Position numbers and translations under genes: made by a program
Part shown: piece after piece, positions 1 through 5,307 of the stretch
Numbering within the stretch: the stretch's first letter is position 1
How the letters are laid out: every line of letters begins with the position of its first letter
Source of the DNA: Gammaproteobacteria bacterium
Lineage (GTDB): Bacteria; Gemmatimonadota; Gemmatimonadetes; Longimicrobiales; Gaopeijiaceae
Assembly (NCBI GenBank): GCA_009843625.1
Contig: VYDD01000062.1
Coordinates: forward strand, 1 to 5,964
Direction of reading: 5' to 3'
DNA: 5,964 nt
Notes under the pieces: model-generated
What the model was told of the DNA's origin: nothing
Seen by the model: only the letters and a program-made list of their open reading frames with translations
Databases searched by the model: none

Positions 1-194
1 ACCGGGACGTGCATGCCCAGCGAGCTCTCCGCGGCCATCGCGTCCAGGTTGGGCGTGGTCGCCGACTCCAGTTCGGTCAGGCCGGTGGCGGGGTGGGGGA
101 GCCCGCCGACCCCGTCGACCACGATCAGGGTGATCGCTTCGCTACCCGGCATGCGCTCCACCAGGTCGTCCGGGAACCGCGTCACCCTGCCCAC
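1..194 (-). CDS. apgM: 2,3-bisphosphoglycerate-independent phosphoglycerate mutase, archaeal type, 5' part only
   Basis: The minus strand encodes 64 complete codons before the window edge. Residues 21-31 read ITLIVVDGVGG, the N-terminal strand and metal-binding Asp (D27) of the alkaline-phosphatase superfamily. They are followed by LPHPATGLTELESATTPNLD (32-51) and AAESSLGMHVP, which match the start of archaeal-type cofactor-independent phosphoglycerate mutases ('DGLGDRPHPE...TPLEAA.TPNLDRLAAEGALG'). The enzyme interconverts 3- and 2-phosphoglycerate in glycolysis and gluconeogenesis using two metal ions. The catalytic serine of the family lies beyond the edge. GTG at 194 is chosen because GGAGG lies 9 bases upstream; GTG at 185 or ATG at 152 are alternatives, and an in-frame TGA further upstream limits the frame. 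It is transcribed divergently from the lipoprotein gene. The family call is fairly sure; other superfamily members (e.g. phosphopentomutase-like) are less likely. Confidence 0.82.
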   Translation of the reverse strand, partial: MGRVTRFPDDLVERMPGSEAITLIVVDGVGGLPHPATGLTELESATTPNLDAMAAESSLGMHVP

Positions 195-318
195 GCCGCC
201 CGCCCTCCGTCCGTCCTCGGCATCCTGACCCTCGGAGATGATTGACTGACCGTCTGCTCACCGCGCGCGCCGTCCAGCCCGTGAACCAGGTTCATCAGCG
301 GGCCCGACGCGGGCAACC

Positions 319-342
319 CCGTCCCGGGCGCGACCGGGACGG
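319..342. repeat. Perfect 9-bp inverted repeat in the divergent intergenic region
   Basis: CCGTCCCGG (319-327), spacer GCGCGA, then CCGGGACGG (334-342). It lies between the divergent phosphoglycerate mutase and lipoprotein genes, about 50 bases upstream of a candidate -10 box. There is no T-tract, so it is not a typical intrinsic terminator. A shared operator or an RNA hairpin in a leader are the likely options. A smaller hairpin, GCCCG-ACG-CGGGC, sits just beside it at 302-314. High GC makes chance palindromes more common, so function is unproven. Confidence 0.45.
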
Positions 343-390
343 ACCCGCTCGCCAGCGCCCGTTTCGGTAGCAAGCGCGCGCCGCTCGCGA

Positions 391-396
391 TACAAT
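391..396 (+). promoter_or_regulatory. Candidate -10 box for the lipoprotein/DsbA-like operon
   Basis: TACAAT matches TATAAT at five of six positions and sits in the only AT-rich patch of the 195-462 intergenic region. The best -35 at 17-bp spacing is TAGCAA (368-373), only three of six. A start near 403 would give a leader of about 60 bases before the ATG at 463. The box is part of the small palindrome TACA-A-TGTA. Confidence 0.3.
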
Positions 397-462
397 GTAC
401 AAAGGCAGGAAACCACGGACCCCCGGCCACCAGCCGGCCCGGTCCCCGCGGGAGGACGCATC

Positions 463-834
463 ATGACGACTCGACCCCTTTTCGCTTTCTGTGTGCTGGC
501 GACGTTGCTGGCTGCCGGCTGCGCGGGACAGCGACCGCCGCCCGGCATCGGCGGCGAGCCATCGCGGGATATCACCATCTTTGTGGACAACCTCGACTTC
601 AACGACGCCCGCATCTACATCTCCACCGGCGGCGGACGCACCCGGCTGGGCAACGTTTCCGGCAAGACCCAGGAGCGATTCACGCGCGAGTGGAGGCTGC
701 CGACCATCGGTTTCGAAGTCGATCTGCTGGGCGGCGGTCTCTACCGGACACAGGAAATGGCGGTCACCGCGGGCGAAGCCTTCGATCTCCTGATCCAGGC
801 CGGCTTCGTTCGCCTGATCCCCAGAGGTCGCTGA
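463..834 (+). CDS. Small lipoprotein of unknown function
   Basis: A 123-residue protein with an N-terminal lipoprotein signal: positive MTTR, hydrophobic PLFAFCVLATLL, then lipobox LAAGC with the lipidated Cys at residue 20. The mature part begins with a Pro/Gly-rich linker (AGQRPPPGIGG) and continues as a short, probably all-beta domain with alternating hydrophobic residues (DITIFVDNLDFNDARIYIS, then RTRLGNVSGKTQERF, then EMAVTAGEAFDLLIQ). This 'V.N..F.DA.IY....G.R.RLG.V.G....F' pattern resembles small lipoproteins common in Gemmatimonadota-type genomes; I know no assigned function. It probably sits on the periplasmic face of a membrane. GGAGGA at 451-456 is 6 bases before the ATG and fixes the start. 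Only 3 bases separate its stop from the next gene, so the two are almost certainly cotranscribed. Confidence 0.85.
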   Translation: MTTRPLFAFCVLATLLAAGCAGQRPPPGIGGEPSRDITIFVDNLDFNDARIYISTGGGRTRLGNVSGKTQERFTREWRLPTIGFEVDLLGGGLYRTQEMAVTAGEAFDLLIQAGFVRLIPRGR

Positions 835-837
835 ACC

Positions 838-1545
838 ATGAGAAAGGCACATCAGCGTGCCGGGCGGGCGATGATTGCGGTGCTCGCCCTGGCGGCGGCG
901 CTCCCCATGTCCGCCAGCGGGCTGCAGCAGGAGCTTCCCGCCGGACTCGCGCTCAGCGTGGTGGACGTCGACTTCCTGGAGCGCGCCGACAATTCGCGCA
1001 TCTACATGGTGGACTCCACCCTGGCCCGCATCGACGAGTTCATCGACTTCGGCTGTCCCACCTGCCGGTCCTTCTACATTCTGCGCACCGATTCGCTGAA
1101 GACGAACCTCGTCGACGCCGGGAGGGCGAACTTCGTGGTGCGCATGTTTCCGCTGGCCCGGCTCATGCGCGGGTTTCACGCGGCCGAGGCCGCCCTGTGC
1201 GCGGGTGGTCTGAACGACCGGCAGGGTTTCGAGGCAATGCAGCACCGCCTGTACATGAACCAGAGCGTGTGGCAGCCGCTGCAGGACCCGATTCCCGTCT
1301 TCCTCCAGTTCGCGGCCGACATAAACCTCCCGCTGGAGGATTTCCAGGCCTGCCTCATCCGCGACACGGTCGCGCCCCTCATCCTGAGCGACATGAACCT
1401 GGCCCAGGTGCTGTCGGTCGAGGGGACGCCCACGTTCGTGGTCAACCGGGGCGGGGAACTGACCGGAGAGGTCAAGCTCACCGGCGAGGAAGGAATCTCC
1501 TCCTTCGAGGAAGCCGTGACTCGCCTGTCGGGACCCGGAGGATAA
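838..1545 (+). CDS. Secreted DsbA-like thioredoxin-fold protein
   Basis: A 235-residue protein with an N-terminal signal peptide (Arg/Lys/His-rich start, hydrophobic MIAVLALAAALPM at 12-24, likely cleavage after ASG near residue 28). The thioredoxin-fold active site is C73-P-T-C76 in FIDFGCPTCRSFY, and the cis-proline loop is GTPT (196-199) before FVVN. Two further cysteines, C121 (AALCAGG) and C172 (QACL), stand where DsbA/DsbG-like 'Thioredoxin_4' proteins often carry a second pair. The helical insert (VRMFPLARLMRGFHAAEAAL) also fits this family. Expected role is thiol-disulfide exchange in the periplasm or outside the cell; oxidase versus reductase/isomerase cannot be told from sequence. 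It starts 3 bases after the lipoprotein stop, with AGAGG (823-827) 10 bases upstream. The lipoprotein itself keeps only its lipidated cysteine, so it is not an obvious disulfide client. Confidence 0.88.
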   Translation: MRKAHQRAGRAMIAVLALAAALPMSASGLQQELPAGLALSVVDVDFLERADNSRIYMVDSTLARIDEFIDFGCPTCRSFYILRTDSLKTNLVDAGRANFVVRMFPLARLMRGFHAAEAALCAGGLNDRQGFEAMQHRLYMNQSVWQPLQDPIPVFLQFAADINLPLEDFQACLIRDTVAPLILSDMNLAQVLSVEGTPTFVVNRGGELTGEVKLTGEEGISSFEEAVTRLSGPGG

Positions 1546-1564
1546 GGTCTCGGAAGGCCTCGTC

Positions 1565-1636
1565 ATGCTCAACTACGAGGTCGATCCTAAGGCGCTCGTG
1601 CCCTTTCCGTCGCTTGGCACCGAGTTCCACGCGTGG
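1565..1636 (+). pseudogene. N-terminal stub of a DUF2071 (YqjF-like) protein
   Basis: The codons from ATG 1565 read MLNYEVDPKALVPFPSLG then TEFHAW. This matches the opening motif of DUF2071 proteins ('..MLNYEVDP..L.P.VP.GTELD.W'), a family of about 230-250 residues with no settled function. Only about 24 residues remain; after a few codons the same frame runs into an HsdM-like start. In-frame codons just upstream (GLV before the Met) also fit the family, but upstream of that lies the end of the DsbA-like gene. GGAAGG sits 7 bases before ATG 1565, so the fused frame 1565-1903 (112 codons, stop TGA) could still be translated, though it overlaps the 3' end of the opposing gene. I read it as a deletion remnant. 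Confidence 0.55.
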
Positions 1637-1654
1637 CACGAGAGTGCTGACCCA

Positions 1655-1777
1655 ATGACCCACACCGAGATCGTCAGCTTCATCTCGGATGTCGCGAACC
1701 TGATGCGCGGCAGATACCAGGACGTCATCCTCCCGCTGACCGTCCTGCGGCGGCTCGACTCCACCACCGAAAAAGGT
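1655..1777 (+). pseudogene. N-terminal stub of a type I restriction methyltransferase (HsdM)
   Basis: From ATG 1655 the frame reads MTHTEIVSFISDVANLMRG, then RYQDVILPLTVLRRLDSTTEKG. This is the conserved N-terminus of HsdM-type adenine methyltransferases ('..H.EIVSFIW.VADLLRG.Y...DVILPLTVLRRLD..LEPTKE'). Full proteins are about 450-550 residues; here similarity stops after roughly 40 residues, so the SAM-binding and NPPF catalytic motifs are absent and no hsdS or hsdR is present. The spacer in the usual 'LR..(F)..G.Y' segment is also shortened. The stub is fused in frame behind the DUF2071 stub and followed by about 40 codons of unrelated sequence to the stop at 1903. It shows that a type I R-M locus once lay here or was the insertion site of the module next to it. 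Confidence 0.7.
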
Positions 1778-1820
1778 CGGGCGTACCTGGTAGACAACGA
1801 TCTCGTATGGCCCGCGTGTC

Positions 1821-1830
1821 CGGTTTCCGC
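1821..1830 (+). repeat. Left copy of an inverted repeat flanking the ATPase/TOPRIM-like module
   Basis: CGGTTTCCGC lies 11 bases outside the stop of the RloB-like gene. Its exact reverse complement, GCGGAAACCG, is at 3655-3664, beyond the promoter end of the module. Reading inward, a looser similarity continues on both sides (left TGGGATGCT, right AGAGGAAGCT). The orientation is that of terminal inverted repeats of an inserted segment. No target-site duplication is evident, and a chance match of this length in GC-rich DNA cannot be excluded. Confidence 0.35.
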
Positions 1831-1841
1831 TGGGATGCTCC

Positions 1842-2387
1842 TCAAAGTCCCAGTAACTCCAGCAACTTCCGCAGTGCCTCGTCGTGGCGCGCGGCTCGCC
1901 TGACATCCTTGAAGTCAAAACGCCGCTTCAACTGCTTGGCGGTTAGCCACCCATTCTGGTAGTCAGGCCACAGTTTCCGTAACGCCCTCGCGGCATCGCT
2001 GGCCGAAATGAGGCGGGTCTCGTGGCCTTCGTGCAATCGAACCAGCAGGCCTTCCAGGTTCGGATTGATCAACACGACCTCGATTCCCCACTTGGACGCT
2101 TTGGCACGAGCGTCCCGGTCTGCCTCGCGATCCGCCTCCATGCGGTCCGAGTCCAGCAGCACCAGTCGTTTGCTGATGGAGCGGGGATCTGGGTGCTTCC
2201 TCAGGCGCCGCCGCGCTGTTTCGACGACCGCCAAGGAATCGCCGCCCCCGCCTGGTTTGATGTCCAGGTGAAGGTGGAGGCGTTCGTCATCACAGATGTG
2301 CCCGAGAAACCTCACGAAGGCTCGGTCACTCTTCCCTTCAACCCCGATGAAGACCACGCGCCTGCGGCGGACTCCACCCCCGCGCAT
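1842..2387 (-). CDS. RloB-like / TOPRIM-fold protein, probable effector of the ATPase pair
   Basis: A 181-residue protein with the hallmarks of a minimal TOPRIM-like fold as in RloB proteins. Strand VVFIGVEGKSD (11-21) carries the acidic E17. LVLLDSDR (75-82) gives the D79-x-D81 pair. VLINPNLEGLLVRLHEG (105-121) resembles the RloB 'NPCFELWLLLHF' segment. A glycine-rich turn (KPGGGGDS, 44-51) follows the first half. The C-terminus is Lys/Arg-rich and helical (KQLKRRFDFKDVRRAARHDE), possibly for nucleic-acid contact. TOPRIM partners of ATPases in OLD, PARIS and RloAB systems are metal-dependent nucleases or presumed so; nuclease activity here is inference. The ATG follows the ATPase stop by 6 bases with no good Shine-Dalgarno, which points to coupled translation. 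DUF4276- or DUF4435-type relatives are alternatives to a strict RloB assignment. Confidence 0.7.
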   Translation of the reverse strand: MRGGGVRRRRVVFIGVEGKSDRAFVRFLGHICDDERLHLHLDIKPGGGGDSLAVVETARRRLRKHPDPRSISKRLVLLDSDRMEADREADRDARAKASKWGIEVVLINPNLEGLLVRLHEGHETRLISASDAARALRKLWPDYQNGWLTAKQLKRRFDFKDVRRAARHDEALRKLLELLGL

Positions 2388-2393
2388 GTCGTC

Positions 2394-3605
2394 TCAACCG
2401 AACCTCGGGAGCCCACCGAGCACGCCCCCCCGATACTTGGGATAGAGGCGGACATCACGCCGCAGGCCCCGCACGTCCTGGGCACCGTAAAGCCGGGTGG
2501 CCCCGCTGCCGTCCTTCTCGACGACAAAGACCTCTTCTTTCTCCAGATCGTCGAGTAGCCCGACGTGATGGGAGGACACGAGCAACTGAGCGTCGCGAGG
2601 ATTGCTCTCGCGTGACCGGAACCAACTTAGGATCTCTGCCAGCATGTCGACATGCAATTCACCGTCGATTTCATCGAGGATCGTCAGCCCGGTCACATCC
2701 AATGCGAACTTGATCAACGGCAGCAGGTGAAGCAGACGCCGAGTTCCCTTGGACTCGAAGTCAAGGAGGATTGGCGTGTCCAGCCCGCTGTGGTTGAACC
2801 GTATGAGCTTATCGCCGAATCCGTCGACGACCTCCATGCCCTCGATCCCCAGGTCGCTACGCTGGATCTGCGCCTGGGCCCACTGTCTGGCGTCCTCGCT
2901 GGCCTCAAGCCAACCGATCACGGTCGAGGTCGTTGGAGTGAAGGTTTCGTTGCCGGAGATGTTGCTCGCGTTCACCAGCGAGTCGCCCATCGCACGTGCG
3001 AACCGCGTCGCGACAGGCACGTTGAGCAACGCGAGGATGGAGATTGCGGATCGGTTGGGCTCGATCGCCTTCAGCCGGTCATCCCTAGCACCGAGACCCA
3101 GATCGCGGGACACGTAGACGGGTGCTCCGGGAGTTTGCCGCTCAAGCAACCTGCGCCGGCGTCCCCTCGGGAAGTGAACGAGTGCTTCGTGGCTCACGTA
3201 GAGGGGCCCTGCCGTCCCATCTTCCATCGGCTGCCGTCCCACTGCGAGTTCATACCGGAACCTTTGCGGCGTCTCACCTGGTGCAAGGAAGTCTCCCTCG
3301 CCTTCGAGGGCGAACCGAGTCGGTTCCCATCTGGTTTGACTCGACAAGAACGGTAGGAGCTCGACGGCGTTGGTGGGAGACGACACGATCCGCCCGAGAT
3401 CGACCAGCGCCCGCAACAGCGTCGTCTTGCCCGACCCGTTGGGACCCATGAGAACAGCGACCGTCGGTAGCCGGAGGTCCGGCGTGGCCACACTCCGCCT
3501 GAAGCAGGCTAAATCCGGCGCCGTGCCCGGAATCCGCAGATCGAGCGTAACTTCATCACGTATCGATCCGTAGTTGATTACAGAAAACGTGTGTATCATG
3601 AGCAT
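2394..3605 (-). CDS. AAA15/AAA21-type (RloA/AriA-like) ATPase
   Basis: A 403-residue SMC/ABC-type ATPase of the family found in RloA, AriA and OLD-like defence proteins. The N-terminal strand FSVINYGSIRDEVTLDL (7-23) is the usual 'F.V.NF.SF.DE..L'. Walker A is GPNGSGKT (54-61). A signature-like ESKGTRRLLHLLPLI (284-298) precedes Walker B LTILDEIDGELH (307-318), with acidic D311 and E312. The H-switch is VSSHHVGLLD (343-352). The tail YRGGVLGGLPRF matches the 'GR.GA.P' ending of these ATPases. The length is normal and all core motifs are intact. It heads an operon with the TOPRIM-like gene 6 bases downstream. Two starts are possible, ATG 3605 and ATG 3599, neither with a Shine-Dalgarno; a promoter-like sequence ends right at them, so the message may be leaderless. 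GC is lower than in flanking genes (57-63% in sampled 60-base stretches of the module against about 75% in fumC). Confidence 0.85.
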   Translation of the reverse strand: MLMIHTFSVINYGSIRDEVTLDLRIPGTAPDLACFRRSVATPDLRLPTVAVLMGPNGSGKTTLLRALVDLGRIVSSPTNAVELLPFLSSQTRWEPTRFALEGEGDFLAPGETPQRFRYELAVGRQPMEDGTAGPLYVSHEALVHFPRGRRRRLLERQTPGAPVYVSRDLGLGARDDRLKAIEPNRSAISILALLNVPVATRFARAMGDSLVNASNISGNETFTPTTSTVIGWLEASEDARQWAQAQIQRSDLGIEGMEVVDGFGDKLIRFNHSGLDTPILLDFESKGTRRLLHLLPLIKFALDVTGLTILDEIDGELHVDMLAEILSWFRSRESNPRDAQLLVSSHHVGLLDDLEKEEVFVVEKDGSGATRLYGAQDVRGLRRDVRLYPKYRGGVLGGLPRFG

Positions 3606-3611
3606 ATGATA
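3594..3611. repeat. Palindrome over the ATPase start codons, possible operator
   Basis: TATCAT (3594-3599), spacer GAGCAT, then ATGATA (3606-3611) form a perfect 6-bp inverted repeat covering both candidate ATG codons and the presumed -10 box. A repressor dimer, or the module's own product, binding here would block transcription start. It is short and AT-rich in AT-rich surroundings, so chance is possible. Confidence 0.35.
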
Positions 3612-3633
3612 ACAGATTTTCGTCGGAAATCAA
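3606..3633 (-). promoter_or_regulatory. Candidate sigma70-type promoter for the ATPase/TOPRIM-like operon
   Basis: On the minus strand: -35 TTGATT (3633-3628, four of six), 16-bp spacer, -10 TATCAT (3611-3606, five of six) preceded by TG one base upstream, the extended -10 form. Transcription would start about 6-7 bases past the -10, at or next to ATG 3599, giving a leaderless mRNA. This agrees with the absence of a Shine-Dalgarno sequence. The 3541-3660 region is 42.5% GC, far below the rest of the window. Confidence 0.5.
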
Positions 3634-3642
3634 GATTGGTGC

Positions 3643-3780
3643 CTAGCTTCCTCTGCGGAAACCGCATAGCTCGCGAACCCGGCGGCGGACGAACCGGGCG
3701 GACAGATACGCGCTCTCCGAAAAGCGGTCCCAGTCGCCGCGTCTCAACTGCCGCAGCCGGTCGGGGAGAATGGCGTCCCA
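3643..3780 (-). other. Short coding-like stretch directly after the fumarase stop
   Basis: The 175-base gap between fumC and the ATPase contains 45 sense codons in the fumC frame, from just after the fumC TAG to the next TAG at 3643-3645. The frame begins WDAILPDRLRQLRRGDWDRF and ends VRELCGFRRGS, is Arg-rich and probably helical, and has 36 of 45 codons ending in G or C, as in real genes here. It has no ATG; a TTG after residue 11 is the only weak start. It could be a C-terminal gene remnant, or a readthrough tail of fumarase. FumC already has a normal length without it. I recognise no family. No convincing terminator is present; the only hairpin, TGCGG-AAA-CCGCA (3654-3666), has no T-tract. 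Confidence 0.3.
3655..3664 (-). repeat. Right copy of the inverted repeat flanking the module
   Basis: GCGGAAACCG, the exact reverse complement of 1821-1830. It lies about 20 bases upstream of the candidate -35 box of the ATPase operon. It overlaps the end of the coding-like stretch after fumC and is also part of a small hairpin of its own (TGCGG-AAA-CCGCA), which weakens the case for a transposon-type end. Confidence 0.35.
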
Positions 3781-5202
3781 CTATTCCTTGGCCGGCAACC
3801 CCGGCTCGGTCATTGCGCGCACGTCCAGCGCCTCTTCCAGCGTCTCGTCGTCGAGCAACCCCCTCGAGCGCACGACGTCACGCACCGCCCGGCCCTCGCG
3901 GGCGGCCTCCTTGGCCACCCCGGCGGCCGCGTCGTAGCCGATGTAGGGGTTGAGCGCGGTCGCGATCGCGGGGTTCCGGTCGAGCAGTTCGCGCGCCCGC
4001 CGTTCGTTGGCCTCGATGCCCGCGACACACCGGTCCGCGAAGGCGCGGCTTGCCCCCGCGAGCAGCGTGATCGACTCGAGCAGGGAGTGGGCGATTACCG
4101 GCAGCATGACGTTCAGCTCGAAGTTGCCGCGGCTTCCGGCGATGGTGACCGTGGTGTGGTTCCCGGCCACGCGCGCCGCGACCATCATCAGCGCCTCCGA
4201 CATGACCGGGTTCACCTTGCCGGGCATGATGGAACTCCCGGGCTGCACGGCGGGAAGCCGGATCTCGTGAATGCCCGAAGTCGGGCCCGATGAGAGCCAG
4301 CGGATGTCGTCGGCGATCTTCATCAGGCCTGATGCCGCGGCGTTCAGGGCTCCGGAGGCGCTCACGCAGGCATCCTGCGAGCCCTGCGCCGCGAAGTGGT
4401 CGTCCGCTTCGCGAAACGCGAGGCCGGTCTCCCGGGAGAGATGCTCGATGGTGAGGCGTGCGAAGTCGGGGTGGGTGTTGATGCCCGTTCCGGTGGCCGT
4501 GCCGCCCAGCGCCAGCTCGGCCAGTTCCGCGGAGGCGTGTCGCAGGCGCTCGATGGCGCGCGTGATCTGCATCGCGTAGCCGCCGAACTCCTGCCCCAGC
4601 CGCACCGGGGTGGCGTCCATCAGGTGGGTGCGGCCGGACTTGAGCACCCCGTCGAAGGCCTCCGCCTTGGCCGCCAGCAGCGCCCGCAGGTGGTCGAGCG
4701 CGGGAATCAGCTCCTCCTCGATCGCGGTGCGCGCCGAGACGTGGATCGTCGTCGGGATGACGTCGTTGGAAGACTGGCCGAAGTTGACGTGGTCGTTGGG
4801 ATGCACACGGTCGCCACGATGCACGCCGGCGTCTCCGGAGGTTTCCAGGATGCGGTTGGCCAGCGCCGCGATCACCTCGTTGGCGTTCATGTTCGAGGAT
4901 GTCCCGGAGCCGGTCTGGTAGACGTCGAGCACGAACTCGCCGTCCCGGTCGCCGCGCGCGACCTCGGTTGCGGCCTCGGCGATCGCCCGCGCCGTGTGGC
5001 CGTCCAGGTATCCCAGTTCGCGGTTGACCCGCGCGGCGGATTTCTTGATCAGCCCCAGCGCCTGGATGAAGCGGCGCCCGAAACGCTGGCCGCTGATGGG
5101 GAAGTTCTCGAAGGCGCGCTGCGTCTGAGCCCCGTAGAGGGCATCGGCGGGAACGTGAACTTCGCCCAGCGAATCACGCTCGACGCGAAACCGGTTGGAC
5201 AT
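3781..5202 (-). CDS. fumC: Class II fumarate hydratase (fumarase C)
   Basis: A complete 473-residue enzyme (E. coli FumC has 467) that interconverts fumarate and L-malate in the TCA cycle as a cytoplasmic homotetramer, without an iron-sulfur cluster. Visible motifs: TGSGTSSNMNANEV (97-110), HPNDHVNFGQSSND (134-147), SGRTHLMDATP (189-199) with catalytic H193, and the superfamily signature GSSIMPGKVNP (322-332) with the catalytic serine loop and K329. Further hits are GNFELNV (359-365) and LNPYIGYDAAAGVAKEA (417-433). SSND and THLMDATP favour fumarase over aspartase. The start ATG 5202 (MSNRFRVERD) has GGAGG 8 bases upstream; an in-frame ATG 10 codons earlier lacks one. It is divergent from the panE-like gene. 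All active-site motifs are intact. Confidence 0.97.
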   Translation of the reverse strand: MSNRFRVERDSLGEVHVPADALYGAQTQRAFENFPISGQRFGRRFIQALGLIKKSAARVNRELGYLDGHTARAIAEAATEVARGDRDGEFVLDVYQTGSGTSSNMNANEVIAALANRILETSGDAGVHRGDRVHPNDHVNFGQSSNDVIPTTIHVSARTAIEEELIPALDHLRALLAAKAEAFDGVLKSGRTHLMDATPVRLGQEFGGYAMQITRAIERLRHASAELAELALGGTATGTGINTHPDFARLTIEHLSRETGLAFREADDHFAAQGSQDACVSASGALNAAASGLMKIADDIRWLSSGPTSGIHEIRLPAVQPGSSIMPGKVNPVMSEALMMVAARVAGNHTTVTIAGSRGNFELNVMLPVIAHSLLESITLLAGASRAFADRCVAGIEANERRARELLDRNPAIATALNPYIGYDAAAGVAKEAAREGRAVRDVVRSRGLLDDETLEEALDVRAMTEPGLPAKE

Positions 5203-5307
5203 GCCGGGAACCTCCGGATGTTGGGGATGCATGGCTTTCCTTTTCGCGCCTCCAAGATAATTGTCCCGGCGCGGGAAAGGACGGGTGTCTGACTCGGAGA
5301 GCTGCTG
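5203..5307. promoter_or_regulatory. Divergent intergenic region between fumC and the panE-like gene
   Basis: These 105 bases must hold both promoters. On the plus strand GATAAT (5256-5261) matches TATAAT at five of six positions but has no good -35 at 16-18 bp. Just downstream is the short inverted repeat TCCCG-GCG-CGGGA (5264-5276), at about the position of a transcript start. No confident minus-strand promoter was found. Confidence 0.3.

Noticed and set aside
597..1009. Similar 'RIY' segments in the lipoprotein (DARIYIS) and DsbA-like protein (NSRIYMV), sharing CGCATCTACAT
   Set aside because: The likeness is limited to about 11 bases and the folds differ, so it is most likely chance, not duplication.
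295..1572. 425-codon open frame on the minus strand
   Set aside because: It is antisense to the lipoprotein and DsbA-like genes, both of which have clear motifs and ribosome binding sites. Its translation is Arg/Gly/His-rich with no recognisable family, as expected for an antisense frame in GC-rich DNA.
690..1658. 322-codon plus-strand frame through the lipoprotein and DsbA-like genes
   Set aside because: It is Arg/Pro/Gly/His-rich, overlaps two well supported genes in another frame, and has no motif.
1770..1774. Run of five A (T5 on the minus strand) downstream of the TOPRIM-like gene, considered as an intrinsic terminator
   Set aside because: The preceding minus-strand sequence forms at best a 3-bp stem (GGT/ACC), too weak for a terminator hairpin.
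2022..3356. Plus-strand open frames of 178 and 234 codons opposite the ATPase and TOPRIM-like genes
   Set aside because: They are shadows of the minus-strand genes, whose motifs are complete and in order; no family is recognisable in the plus frames.
3596..3781. 61-codon minus-strand frame starting with GTG that overlaps the fumC stop (TAGTG)
   Set aside because: Many codons end in A or T, unlike real genes here, and the translation is Pro/Arg-rich. The fumC-frame reading of the same stretch looks more coding-like.
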